From the NCBI GenBank assembly GCA_965644315.1, contig CBFFRQ010000044.1, positions 310,001-374,000 of the forward strand: a stretch of DNA of 64,000 nucleotides, given 5' to 3'. Below, one piece after another: positions 19,590-29,699 of the stretch (within the stretch, counting starts at the first letter, position 1; each line of letters begins with the position of its first letter). The notes under the pieces are model-generated. The model was not told the DNA's origin, did not search any database, and worked only from the letters and a program-made list of their open reading frames with translations. The stretch comes from Caecitellus pseudoparvulus (lineage: Eukaryota; Bigyra: Bicosoecida). The position numbers and the translations under genes are program-made.

Positions 19590-20766
19590 GGCAGCGGGCT
19601 GGAGGTGACAGGCAACGTACAAAGGCGCCTTTATAAAGTGGGTGGGGTTGATGGTGCATTGGTGGGATTTTTGTCCAGCTAGTGCGTGTTTGGGCGCCCG
19701 ACTTCGGATGCTTCCGAGTGGCCGGGTTGATGAGGAGGCATCAATCGACGCCGCTGGAAGCGCCTGGGCCGCGCCAATGCGTCGCGAGCCTGCGTCAAGT
19801 GGGGCTGGTCGCTGGGCCCCGATCCGGCATGGACGGAGTGGATGCTAGGGAACGGTGCCAGTGCGAAAGGTCATGGCTGTGTCGAGCATTGGCAGGTCAC
19901 GCTGCTGCCTCAGGTCTGTGAGTCTGAGCTCCTGTCAAGCTTGTGGTCGGCTTCACACGCACGTATCGGCTTCAAGGAAGCGTGGACCCGAGGCAACCAA
20001 TGCAGCTTGGATGTTTGCGTGGCCTCTGGGTGCTGCTGCTGTGTGCTGGCGCTCACATGGTGGGGCTTCGTGTCGGTTCGCGGCCAGGCATCGTGACGGC
20101 TTGTGCGTGCTCGCAAGTCCCCGAGCAGACAGGAGCTCGATGAGCCCCCCCCGCACAACTTTCAGCGCAGTGTACCCACCTAGGGGGCTCATGTGCACGT
20201 GCTCGTTCAAGCTTTCGTTGCATGAGGTGCGTCCTGGGCGGGGGTGTGCGGGAGTGAAACGCATCGCCACCTCGCCTTCTGCCTTCAGACGCCAGAGGGT
20301 AGCCTTGCGTGGGCTCTCAGTGACTCAGAGGACACCACGACCAAACATACTAGGCGTGAGTACCTAAACTTAGGTCGAACAGTGCCCCCACTGCACATCT
20401 TGCGAACAAAGGCGCTCATGGGTTGCAGAGGGTGAAACGGCAGGTCCTCTGGTGGTGCCTCCGCTGTCTGCAGATATTGCAGCTCGTGGCGGCAACTAAA
20501 ACACACACATCATTGGAGTAAACTGATCAGTTCTCTGTGGCAGCGTTTTTGTGTGCTGCACCGCTGTTGCTTTCGCTGAAGGTGTCGCTTCTGCGGGGCT
20601 GAGCCTGCAGCTCGCTGGCAAGGTGGGGCATTGGCGTGGCAGACAGGCTTTATTCTGTTCGCTGTGACCAGGACAGGAGTAAAGAAATCTCATCCAAGTC
20701 GATTCTTTTGTCGGTTCGTGCTGTCGTCTCCACGCTGCGGAAGGCGAACCTCCCCAGCTGTCCGAC
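19590..20766. other. Divergent spacer between the globin-fusion gene and ARFRP1
   Basis: About 1.2 kb between two divergent start codons, with no conserved ORF. It presumably carries both promoters. The palindromic TTTATAAA at 19630-19637 is the only clear core-promoter candidate. Confidence 0.5.
19630..19637 (-). promoter_or_regulatory. Possible TATA box of the globin-fusion gene
   Basis: TTTATAAA, palindromic, lies 41 bases before the inferred ATG at 19589 on the minus strand. That spacing fits a short 5' leader. Confidence 0.4.
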
Positions 20767-21664
20767 ATGGTGCGTGCTGCACGGCAGGCCTGAGCTGGTG
20801 TGCTTGGCAGATGGGCAGCTTCCCACGCTGTGCACGGCGCAGTTTGCGCTATTATCTGGTCTCATTGAATGGAGCTGCTCCAAGACGCACGCGTTCGTTC
20901 CGATCCTGGGGCTTGACCATGCTGGAAAGACGGTGTGTGCTGGCCTGAAACGTGCCTGAAACGTGGCACCCCCTGCAGGCGCTCCTGGCGCTTGAGCGCA
21001 GACTCTGCTGGAGCAAATGAAAGGGATGTACATCGATGATCGTAGACGGGCTGATCTGGACCGCATTCCGCCCACGATCGGCATGAACGGTGCGTGCTGA
21101 TGCCTGCGCCGACCTCGACACTCAGCAGCCACCCGGCCAGTGGCCACTCTCCCGTGCTCAGTGGGGAAAATGGACATCCTCAGCACGACAGTCACCTTCC
21201 AGGACCTGGGCGGTCACATGCGCAATATTTGGGGTCAGTACTACCAGGAGGCGTCAGGAGTCATCGTCGTGGTGGACGCAGCAGATGGCCGCCGCTTGCC
21301 TGAGGCGGTTGCGGCTGTGCAGGGCATCCTGTCGTCACCCCACCTGGCAGGCGTGCCTGTCCTGATCCTGGCCAACAAGAACGACAAGGTCGGTGCGCTG
21401 GGCGCGAGGGAGCTGGCAGGCTTGCTGAGCCTCCACAGCCCAAGCGGCGGCGGTGGCGGTGGCGTTTCTGCTGCAGCCACAGCGGCTGCCGGCACCAGCA
21501 AGCCTGACGCTGGCACGCTACTGGATGCCTCCAGTGCTGACCGACAGCTGGTGGTGGCGTCCACCTCCACCCTGGCGGGGGAGGGCATTGCAGCGGCGCT
21601 GGCGACATTCATTCCCCACGTGCGGAGTTTAGCGGCCAGTGGCAAGCGGGAGGTGACTCACTGA
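20767..21664 (+). CDS. ARFRP1: ARF-related GTPase ARFRP1 (yeast Arl3-like)
   Basis: Exons 20767-20769, 20843-20932, 21002-21089 and 21162-21664 give 227 residues. The first coding exon is the ATG alone, followed by a 73-base GTGCGT...CAG intron. The joined N-terminus MFALLSGL matches ARFRP1/Arl3, which begin M-Y/F and lack the myristoylation glycine of ARFs; Met-Phe suits NatC acetylation, the known membrane-targeting route of yeast Arl3. G1 is GLDHAGKT, G2 contains PPTIGMN, G3 is DLGGH and G4 is ANKND. ARFRP1 acts at the trans-Golgi, upstream of ARL1 and golgin recruitment. Two oddities: His replaces the catalytic Gln usual in G3, and a Gly/Ala-rich insert of about 40 residues follows G4. 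All three introns have compatible phases (0, 0, 1). Confidence 0.88.
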
Positions 21665-21731
21665 TGGGCCCAAGCGTGCGCTGTGACTGCTGCCATCCCT
21701 AACCTACTGTCTGCGTTGCATTGGCGCGCAG

Positions 21732-23537
21732 TTATGGGGCATTCGCCTTGCCCTTGCGAGCCTGCAGGCGTGACTCCAGCCAAGACAGCACCGCCAGGGA
21801 GATGGGACCAGGGGCACCGTCGGGGGGGGGCTGCACCTCCACCCGAGCCCCAGCACTGCCGTGCTGTCCACTAGCCTGGCCAGCTGCCGCAGCCTCGTAG
21901 AATGCACCCCGTGCTGCGCGGCCGGCGTGGCCGATTTTGCCTGTGGTTGGCGGCAGTGCGTGGGCTGCGCTGGGCACGTGGATGTTGGCTGTTTCCTCGT
22001 GTTGCAGGGGAAACGCCGGCAAGGCAGGTGTGGCGAGCTGTCCTGCTGGTGAGGTGATGGTGAGGGGCGGCGGAGGCGAGCCTGTGTCCCCGCTGGGCCC
22101 GTGGGAAGGTTGCGCTTTCGGCGCCATTTCCGCCCACGGGTCAGGCGTGGATGTGGCGGGGGGAGGGGTCGGGGCAGAGGGGGGGAGGTCCACTGCCAGG
22201 TCCACAGGGTGCCCTGAGCAGTTGTGCAGTGCCAAGGTGGCGGGGGCCGCAGCGGCGAGGGACGTGGGCGAACCAGCAGGCAGTCGAAGTGTGGAGGTGC
22301 CGGTGGGCGGCAACTCGTCCCAACTCACGTGGGCAGTGACTGGCCCTGCCTCCGCTGCGCCGTGCAGGTGCACATGCCCCTTGAGGCCCGTGACATCCAC
22401 GCTGGGCGCCGGTCCGGCAACGCAGCATGTCACCTCGCCGTGAGTCACCCGGCTGCTAAACCTGTCAGCACAGTGCACGTCTAGCCGCTGCCCGTAGAAC
22501 GCGCGGATGTCCACTGGGCCTGCTGAGTGCAGGGCGGCGTTGAACACGAAGATTTTCTTGGCAGTGATGGGCCCACCTGCCGTCACGTTGACTTCCCCCG
22601 ACAGCAACGCAGCAGACACGCTGCCGCCTGCGCGCAGGGCCACCTGCAGTCCTCGTAGCTGGTGTGCGGAAATGGATCCCCCTGTGGCGACGCTGATGAC
22701 CCACGCATCAGCCTTATCGCTGATGGTGACGTCCGTGTCGTGGTGGCTGTGCACGGCAAAGGACTGGCGCTGGGGCAGTTGGATGCGCAGTTTGCAGGGG
22801 GGGCAGGGGGAGTCACCCAGCTCCAGGTGGGCCTGAGTGAAGCGCTGCCCCTGCCGCCCCTCCATGGGCTGGGCGATGTGGAAGGCCTCCCACCCCGGCT
22901 GGTCGGGGGTGAGGGCGGGGGGGGGGGGATTGGAGGCGGCTTCTGCGCCAGCCTCTGCTGCGTGGCAAACCCGGACGGCTGCGGTGGGCACGGCAGCGTC
23001 TGGCGAGGGCGTGACGATGCTGGCTTTCAGGTCTAGAGTCCAGGTGGGGATGATCTGTGCTCAGGTGCGCCCTGGGGGGTGCCGTGGTCCGCTTGTGGCG
23101 GCGTGGCTGTGCGCCACGTCAGGCAGCCGAGGCGGGGCACGCACCTCCACTTCCGTCACGCAGGCTGGAGGGTTGATGCACAGCAAGGCGTCAGCCTGGA
23201 CCAGGCCCCGAACATCTAGTACGTGTCCAAACTCGTGACCTCCTGGCTCAGCCACTGCGAGGGCGTGCAAGTGCTGGAGGTGGGGCGCATAGCAGAGACG
23301 GCTGAAACGCCGAGGAAACGCACGCTCGTCATTCAGCGCGTCCCTGCGCGAGCCAGTGTTCACCACTGGAGCTTGGGGGGCGCTTTCTGTGAGACGTTTA
23401 CTCTCAACTCCATAGAAACGGGTACCCTCAGGGGCAGGCAGCAACGAAAGGCAGGGTGCCCGGGCACACCGCCGTGCCGCCCTGTGAGTTACCTGGCGCA
23501 GAGCTGCCCCTGCTGCCCTGGCGCCTGTGCGCAGCAT
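21732..23537 (-). CDS. FAM185A/DUF4097-like protein, probably mitochondrial
   Basis: Exons read leftwards: 23537-23145 and 23054-21732, giving 571 residues; a phase-0 intron (donor GTGCGT) joins VTEVE to IIPTW. The N-terminus has many Arg and Ala residues and few acidic ones (MLRTGARAAGAALRQ...), as in a mitochondrial presequence. The centre is a run of short repeating strands with G-x-V/I periodicity: ATGGSISAHQLRGLQVAL, GSVSAALLSGEVNVTAGG, GPITAKKIFVFNAAL. This is typical of the DUF4097 right-handed beta-solenoid found in FAM185A. Two Cys-containing segments are present (PCPPCK, HCADRF). The Pro/Ser-rich part from about residue 410 is probably disordered, and a short helical tail ends the protein. 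FAM185A has no settled biochemical function. The gene lies tail-to-tail with ARFRP1, with 67 bases between stop codons. Confidence 0.65.
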
Positions 23538-24876
23538 TCTGCCTGGCTTGATAAAGCAGGGGCGCAGCAGAGGGGGTACGTCACTTCCGGTCACAGTGGA
23601 GTCGAGGTTTTAGGAGACCTGTCGTCCGATTCGCTAGGCAGTGGCCCTCTCTCTTGCGGGAGTTTTCTGTGTGGCTGCTGGTCTGGCTTTGCCGGCGCAG
23701 GTGGAACTTCGGCGCGGCCTCGGCAGCCCCCATAGCCCAACCATGGGTTCAGGTGGGCGGGGAGCAAAGCGCCTGCCCTTGGCTGCCACGTTGGATGGGG
23801 AGTGGGGACGGAGGCGCCTCCAGTCGCACTCTCGCCACCCAACGCGTGCTGGCGGGTCGGAGCGCTTGGGAGCTTGGAACTGACAGAGCAGGTCTGCTGC
23901 TAAAGGCGACGTTGAAAGGCATAAGGAGCCCACCCTGGGAGGCTTGGCTCTGCCACGCAACGGCGCAGGCAGCGGCTCAGCAGCATCGCAAGTGCACTGC
24001 ACAACGTGTCAAGCCATCGGCGCAGGCCTTTCAGCTTCCACCTTCCACACGTGCATCTCTGCTCGCGACGAGCAAGGGTGGGCCATGATGACATGATAGG
24101 TGTTTTGAGAGGCCCCGGGTACACCTTATAGGCCCTCTGGCCGGCAGTGGCGACGTTCGCGTGGCGTTGGGCATCCAGCGGTATGCACAGGTTTCGCTCG
24201 GCGCAAGAGGTGCCTGTTGAAACCCCTGTCTCTGCGCTGCAGGCGCCTCTGCAGCAAGGAAGGGGATGGATAGTTGATGGAGCACAAACCAAACCTGTGA
24301 ATGCGTTCCAATCGCGTAAGTATCCTGCGCGGAGGCCCTGCAGGGCCTTGGCAGCGAGCAAGGTGGCATGCTCGGCCGGTTGGCGAGCGTTCAGGGGGCA
24401 GTCATGGCCCACTCTCCGCGTGTGAGAATAAAACCCACGCAGGCCTCAAGCACAGGCAAATTTCTTGCAGCATATGCAGACAACCTTGTCTATTGCGCCC
24501 CGTTTCAACTTCCCTGGCCAGGGAGTGGCCACCGCTGCTGTGCGGCGCGTTTCAGCCGCCACCCCCCAGCGCGCTGGCCAGGCTGCCGTGCGCTTGTGAT
24601 GGTACGTGCTGCCACAAAAAGCTGGCTGGCACCAAGGCGAACAGCTGCTGTTGAGCCTGGCGCAACGTACCAAACGCTGGGGCCAGTGAGGAGTCGCTGC
24701 TCGGAGCACGATGAGCGTGCACTGGCAGCAGCGGCTCCAGGCTGGCGCGATGAGTGGCAGCGAGGCAGTGTGGCGGTAATTCTTCCGGCCCTCGCACAAC
24801 CCCAAGGCGTCGCTCGCAATTCTTCCTTTCATGGCCTCCTTTTCCTGCCCCCGTTTTCGCAGCGTTCTTCCCAGGC
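23538..24876. other. Divergent spacer upstream of the paralogue array
   Basis: About 1.3 kb with no conserved ORF found on either strand. It should hold the FAM185A-like promoter (minus) and that of the first array gene (plus). An upstream non-coding or short coding exon of the array gene could also lie here. Confidence 0.45.
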
Positions 24877-26857
24877 ATGCATTCCCACGAGCACTCTTCA
24901 TCGTGGCACCCGACAAGCACACCTGCTGCGCCAGCACCCAAGAGCGCACACTTGCCAGGGACGCAGTCTTGTTTGGCACAGCCTAGCGACAAGCTAGCCA
25001 TTTCCAGCCATTGCCCGGCTCATGCTATTGAGTCAGGTTTCTGGCATCACTTCGGCAAGCGACTCGAAACGTCACCGACTGCCGCGCACCACTTTCATCA
25101 AGTGGGAGGCTGCAAGCGGCCCAGGATGCCCCGGCCTCCGCACCATCCTGGCACATGGGACTTGCATGCTTGCTCTGGATGGTATGGTGTGCTCCCAGAT
25201 GACTCCATCGGTGCCGGAGGAGTGGCAGCGCTTGAGTGCGCGCCGGCTGGGACTGCCTCCACCGCAGCCCGCCACTCTTCCTCACTGCAAGCACACAGCG
25301 CCAGTGCACACACCTCCCGCCTTCAGCAGTCGAGTACGCCGAGTCTTGGACCCACGTTCCGCGAAAGCTGGTCACATTTCCTCTGCGATGCCCAGGCTGG
25401 GGGCGGGGTGCACTCTCGACTGGCTCACGTCGCCGCCTCACTGCAGCCAGCTCCAGCTCAGCAGCGAGCCCGCACGACGGCACAAGAACCCGCCCCCCTC
25501 CCTGCTCCGACCCTGGGTGCGCCTTGTGTTGGGCCTGCCTTCCTGGGCTGTGCCCCAGACGTGGTTGTTCCTGGCATGCCTCCCGGCAAGCGTCTGCCAA
25601 GCAGCTCTCCTGACCCCCCCCCCAGTTGGAGGCGTCCCGCCCCCCGCCCAACGCCGACGGCCACACCACAGCACATTTATCAGCTGGAACATGTACATCT
25701 GGGGCCTCCTTCTCGCCCTGCTCCCTGCCCTGCGCCAGCCAGCCACAGCGGCGAGGAAGGCAGCAGCACGGAATTCGGTCAGGACACAGGCGTCGTCGAG
25801 GTCTCCTTTCCATCGCGTGGCGAGGTAGTGCACCCAGGCAACACACATGCACGGACACTTTCTGCCGTGAACACGGCGTGTATGGTCTCACAGCACGGGA
25901 CTGCGGCGCGTGGGGTCGGTGGGGAGCCGCCTTCACAGAGCAGTTTCCGCGACCCTCGACCAGAAGTCTCTGCTGGACATGGCGCACCCTGCCCCAGCCA
26001 GGCGGGAACCAGTAGCGACTGTGTGGCCCCAGCTTGGATACCGCAGCCAATGGAGGCCCTTGCTGCTCCTTTTTTGGCCCGCACGGCCACGGCTGCAGCC
26101 TCGGGGGGCAAAGGAGGTTTGAGCTCGCGTGCGACTGGCCGGGCGACGAATGCGTCGTCGAGCCGGCGAGCCGACAGCCGCTCCGCCCAGCTCACCAGGC
26201 ACATCGAGGCGAGGCTGGGTATCGGGCCACACAAGCCCTCAGCGCACGACGTGCTCGGGCGAGAGGCTGCCGCACTGCAGGGTGGGGACGCGGCCTTGCG
26301 AGCAGAGGAAGCACGGCAACGCAGCCTCTTGCCACTTCAAGTGAGTGACCCTGGCACTTTGGCTGCAGCCAGCTCGTTGCACCGCGCCCTACACTGCGCC
26401 TGCCACTATCTGCCCCCATCCCACCCCCCCCCTTCCCTCCCTCCTCCACGCACAGTTTCGTTCGAAGCGAGTCTTGGCGTTTCAGCCTCGTGAGAACCGG
26501 TGGGTGTCCACCTTCACGGAGCTGCAGAGTCGACGGCAGATGCGGCTGTACGCCTCCTCTGCCCTGCTGTGCGCCCTGCGCCGGGACTTTGTGCGCCTCG
26601 CCGATGGCATCCGGCCCCGCAAGGGCGAGTCTGAGACCAGCACGACGTGGGTGGTTCTGGCCAACCCACACATGACGTCGTTCTTCGTGCAGCGAGTGGG
26701 CACGGGCACCATCCAGGGCAAAGGCACTCTGCAGTACCGCAATCTGAGGTGGGTGGGACCACACCCAGATGAAATGGAGGCCGCTTCACGCCGCATGGGC
26801 GCACTGGTTGACATGGACAACTGGCGCGACATGCTGCGAGCTGCTGGGTGGCTATAG
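24877..26857 (+). CDS. Array paralogue 1: low-complexity N-terminus plus unrecognised C-terminal domain
   Basis: Exons 24877-26340 and 26456-26857 give about 621 residues. The intron (115 bases, donor GTGAGT) is phase 0 and joins RQRSLLPLQ to FRSKRV. The start is tentative: it is the first in-frame ATG, but the frame stays open upstream. Residues 1-~450 are Pro/Ser/Ala/His-rich, with a basic GGCKRPRMPRP stretch near residue 80 that could be a nuclear signal. The last ~133 residues are the shared domain: FQPRENRW, STFTELQSRRQMRLY, LRRDFVRL, DGIRPRKG, a W-containing strand, GTGTIQGKGTL, RWVGPHPDE and DNWRDML. I know no named family with this pattern. The same domain recurs at 28161-29699 and 32198-34007. 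The N-terminal half is not conserved, so its exon structure is the least certain part. Confidence 0.65.
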
Positions 26858-28160
26858 GTTGCAGCAGCGGGCACAGAGCTCACGCCCGTGGGGGGTTGCC
26901 TGCCTGCTGCTGTGCCGCAGGGGCTGTGGTGCGTGCCCTTGGGCACCCCAGCACTGCCCTTCCCAGCGGTGCAGGCTTGATGTGAAGTACCATGCTGGGT
27001 CGCCCCAGCAAACCCCACCGAAGTCATTGGTAGGGACTTGCAACCGTGCAAAGCGAGCAGTGGCACTGCCTGCTGCGCTTAAGGGTGTCGGAGGCTCCCC
27101 AGGGCAGGCTCGTCGAGCAGGGGCTTCGTGCACCTGCTCTCCGAAGCCTGCCAAGCGTTGCTCGCCGTCGCTGCAGTCGTCGCCCTGTGACCCCGCCGAA
27201 GCGCGGTGCCCTGCGCCACGCCGCCTGCGGCGCAAAGTCAGCGTGGGTGGAACGCAGCTCCATTTGATCATGCCGACCTGCACCTCTTTGCCACACCCTT
27301 TGCTCTGGGAGCCATGCGCAGCGTCTGTGTCCACCACAGGCACGCCTCTTCCCGAGCTTCTTGCGCGGCAGTGCGCCAGCTGCATGGAAGGCTGAAGCTC
27401 GCTGAAACATGCTGGGGCCGCGCGGAGCACGAATGGAGGGAGGCAGGTCTTGCCCTCCCCCCTATAAATACACTCAAGCCTCTACCCTCTTCGTCCCTCG
27501 GCCTAAAGCAAGCTAGCAGCGGTGCAGCTGGCACCGTGCGGGTGTTCAGCTCCACGCCTCCGCACTTCTGCGCCTGCTGCCACACGGTGCGACGAGCTTT
27601 GCGGCGGGGCAGGAGCCGTGTGCGGGACAGTGGATCAGCCTAAAGCACCTGTGACTCCCTGCTGGCTCCAGCCCTCGCTGCAGCACTGGCAGTGGCGTGG
27701 GACGGCGCGGGCGGCCGAATCAGGCAACGTGAGCATGTGCTGGACTGTGGCGCTTGGCAGCTGACACGCCGCGCGCAAACGTCGCGACGCCAGGGGCAGG
27801 GCGTGCGGGAGCAAGGCAAGCCCGAATCCTGGCCGACACGGGTGGGCCACTTGCTCTCACCCTTCATCGAGCGGAGTTCGTGAGGTTGGCTTGGCAGGGG
27901 CGGTGTGGGGGGGGGGCGCGGCGCGCAGTCACGCAGCTGCCTGCCAACACTCTTCTGGCGCGCCGTCTCAAATCCAAAGCCACCTCTACCCCGCTCAAGA
28001 AACCACAAGAATCCACTTTCCTTCTCATCACTTATCGCCCTGTGCACTCTTTGTTGCGTGTCCGTGCCACCTGCCGGTGTCACGACCACATCCGTTCCGT
28101 GTGCGGAAAGCTTCGTTGGGAAGCAAGGCCTCTCACCAGCTGCCAAGCCCCACTCACGCC
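26858..28160. other. Spacer between array paralogues 1 and 2
   Basis: About 1.3 kb. It contains a canonical TATAAATA at 27463 but no convincing conserved ORF. The frame of paralogue 2 remains open upstream to about 27890 without an ATG, so an upstream exon of that gene may lie here. Confidence 0.45.
27463..27470 (+). promoter_or_regulatory. TATAAATA, possible core promoter of array paralogue 2
   Basis: A consensus TATA box after a C-rich tract. It lies about 690 bases before the first in-frame ATG of paralogue 2, which would imply a long leader or an unrecognised first exon. Confidence 0.4.
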
Positions 28161-29699
28161 ATGGCCCAGCGCCACACTGCCACCCTCAACCAAACAACCG
28201 ACACGCACAGCATGCTCGGTGGGGTCAAACGAGCCCGCCCTGAGCTCCCCGATCACGCTGCCTGGCTGCCTGGTGCTCGCGGTGGCAAGCGAGCTCGCTC
28301 AGCCGCCGCTGGCGATGCGCTCACAGCCAACTGGCGATGCGCTGCCCCCACCCAAACCATGCCCTGGCCGCCGGCACCGCCTGTGCAAGTTCGAGCAGCT
28401 TCACACAGTGTGCCTGTTGGGCATTTCATGCCGCAGGCTCGGCGCACGGAGGGGGGGGGCAGCGTTCCGCCCTGTAAATGGAGCCCTGCACCGCTGGCCA
28501 CGAAGTTCGCCGGCGAGGCACTCCTGCCGCCCCACACCTTCACCTACTGGGCGGTGCAACCAGGCCCAGCACAAGCAGGTGTCCCCAAGAACATGCCCGC
28601 ATTCCCGTTGCCGCAGTGTGTGGGCGGCCTCCCCGCCCCCGGCGCTGCGTCTGGCGTGTCAGGCTGGCGGGGGGTCATGCACCCCCCTGCACCGGATTCT
28701 CAGCCAGGGACAACCAGCCACATGGCAGGGGGCGACCCCGCTGGCCTGGGCGCCCACCCAAGCAGCTCGCCTCGCCTGGGCACGCCCCTGGGCTCCTGTG
28801 GCCCCCCTGCACCCTCCTCGCAGCCCGTCGCTTGGCAGGGCGCTTGGCCACCGCGTGCCCTCGCAGGGCCTGCGTTGCACACGCAGGGCATATCCGACGC
28901 AGAGCTGCTGCGCCGCGCAGCTGCCGGTGCTGCCTTGCGAGGCATGCTCGGCAGCAGTTCTGGCAGGCCGGCCATGCTGCTGTTGCCGCGCAGTGTGCGT
29001 GGTTCGCGGCTGCATCGGTCGCAGAAGCCGGCTTCGTCGCGCTCGGCACCGGGCGTGCGGGCGCAGTTTCTGCAGCTTCGACAGGCGGTGGAAGCGCAGC
29101 GCCTGGAGCTGCCGTGCCAGTTCCAGGGCTCCCGAGTGCTGAGCTTCCAGCCCACTGAGCGCAGGTGGTTGACTGTGTTCACGGAGTTCAAGACACGCCG
29201 CCAGGTGCGCCTGTACGGGCCGTCGGCGCTTGCGACGTGCTTGCGGCGGGACTGGGCGCGCCTGAGCAGTGGAACACGCCCACGTCTGGGAGGGGCCTCC
29301 CGTCGATGCACTTGGATCACCATGATTTTCCCAGAGATGTTCGAGGAGTTCTGTCGCATCGAGCAGGAGAACGGGGGGGGCAGCAACCCTCGCGAGCCCA
29401 CGTGCCCTGCGCAAGAATGTGCAAGCAGCACAAACCACACGCTGTGCACGCGCAGCGGCCTGGCCCTGAACCGCCCTTCCACACCCACGTCTGTGAGCCG
29501 ACCTTCCCTTCGCACGGGGCACGTGGTGTGGGTGGGCCCCACTCCTGACGAGCTGGACGCAGCGGCTGAGCGTCTGGGCATGCCCCTGCGCCTGGGCAAC
29601 TGGCGCAGCGTGCTGGCAGAGGCCAGGCGCAGCCCCAAAGGCACTCTCTCGGCTTGCACACCCTCTGATGCCAGCTCCTGTGACAGTACGCACTTCTGA
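28161..29699 (+). CDS. Array paralogue 2: intronless copy with the same C-terminal domain
   Basis: One uninterrupted frame of 512 residues from the first in-frame ATG. Near residue 22 it has GGVKRARPE, a basic stretch echoing GGCKRPR in paralogue 1. Residues ~50-290 are Pro/Ala/Gly-rich. The shared domain starts near residue 321: CQFQGSRVLSFQPTERRW, VFTEFKTRRQVRLYG, LRRDWARL, SGTRPRLGG, then HVVWVGPTPDELDAAAERLG and GNWRSVL. The introns found in the other two copies around QF(R) and after RW are absent. About 40 residues of different sequence, rich in Asn, Thr, Pro and Cys, replace the GTGxxxGxGTL segment. This may be an insertion, a rapidly changing loop or an unspliced intron, although no good GT donor is evident. 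Family unknown; function not assigned. Confidence 0.7.
   Translation: MAQRHTATLNQTTDTHSMLGGVKRARPELPDHAAWLPGARGGKRARSAAAGDALTANWRCAAPTQTMPWPPAPPVQVRAASHSVPVGHFMPQARRTEGGGSVPPCKWSPAPLATKFAGEALLPPHTFTYWAVQPGPAQAGVPKNMPAFPLPQCVGGLPAPGAASGVSGWRGVMHPPAPDSQPGTTSHMAGGDPAGLGAHPSSSPRLGTPLGSCGPPAPSSQPVAWQGAWPPRALAGPALHTQGISDAELLRRAAAGAALRGMLGSSSGRPAMLLLPRSVRGSRLHRSQKPASSRSAPGVRAQFLQLRQAVEAQRLELPCQFQGSRVLSFQPTERRWLTVFTEFKTRRQVRLYGPSALATCLRRDWARLSSGTRPRLGGASRRCTWITMIFPEMFEEFCRIEQENGGGSNPREPTCPAQECASSTNHTLCTRSGLALNRPSTPTSVSRPSLRTGHVVWVGPTPDELDAAAERLGMPLRLGNWRSVLAEARRSPKGTLSACTPSDASSCDSTHF

Noticed and set aside
25025-26050. 341-residue minus-strand ORF opposite array paralogue 1
   Set aside because: No conserved pattern; it lies opposite a low-complexity Pro/Ser-rich exon that leads into the shared domain.
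27754-29142. 462-residue plus-strand ORF in another frame over array paralogue 2
   Set aside because: It ends inside the shared domain, and only the other frame matches the two sister copies.
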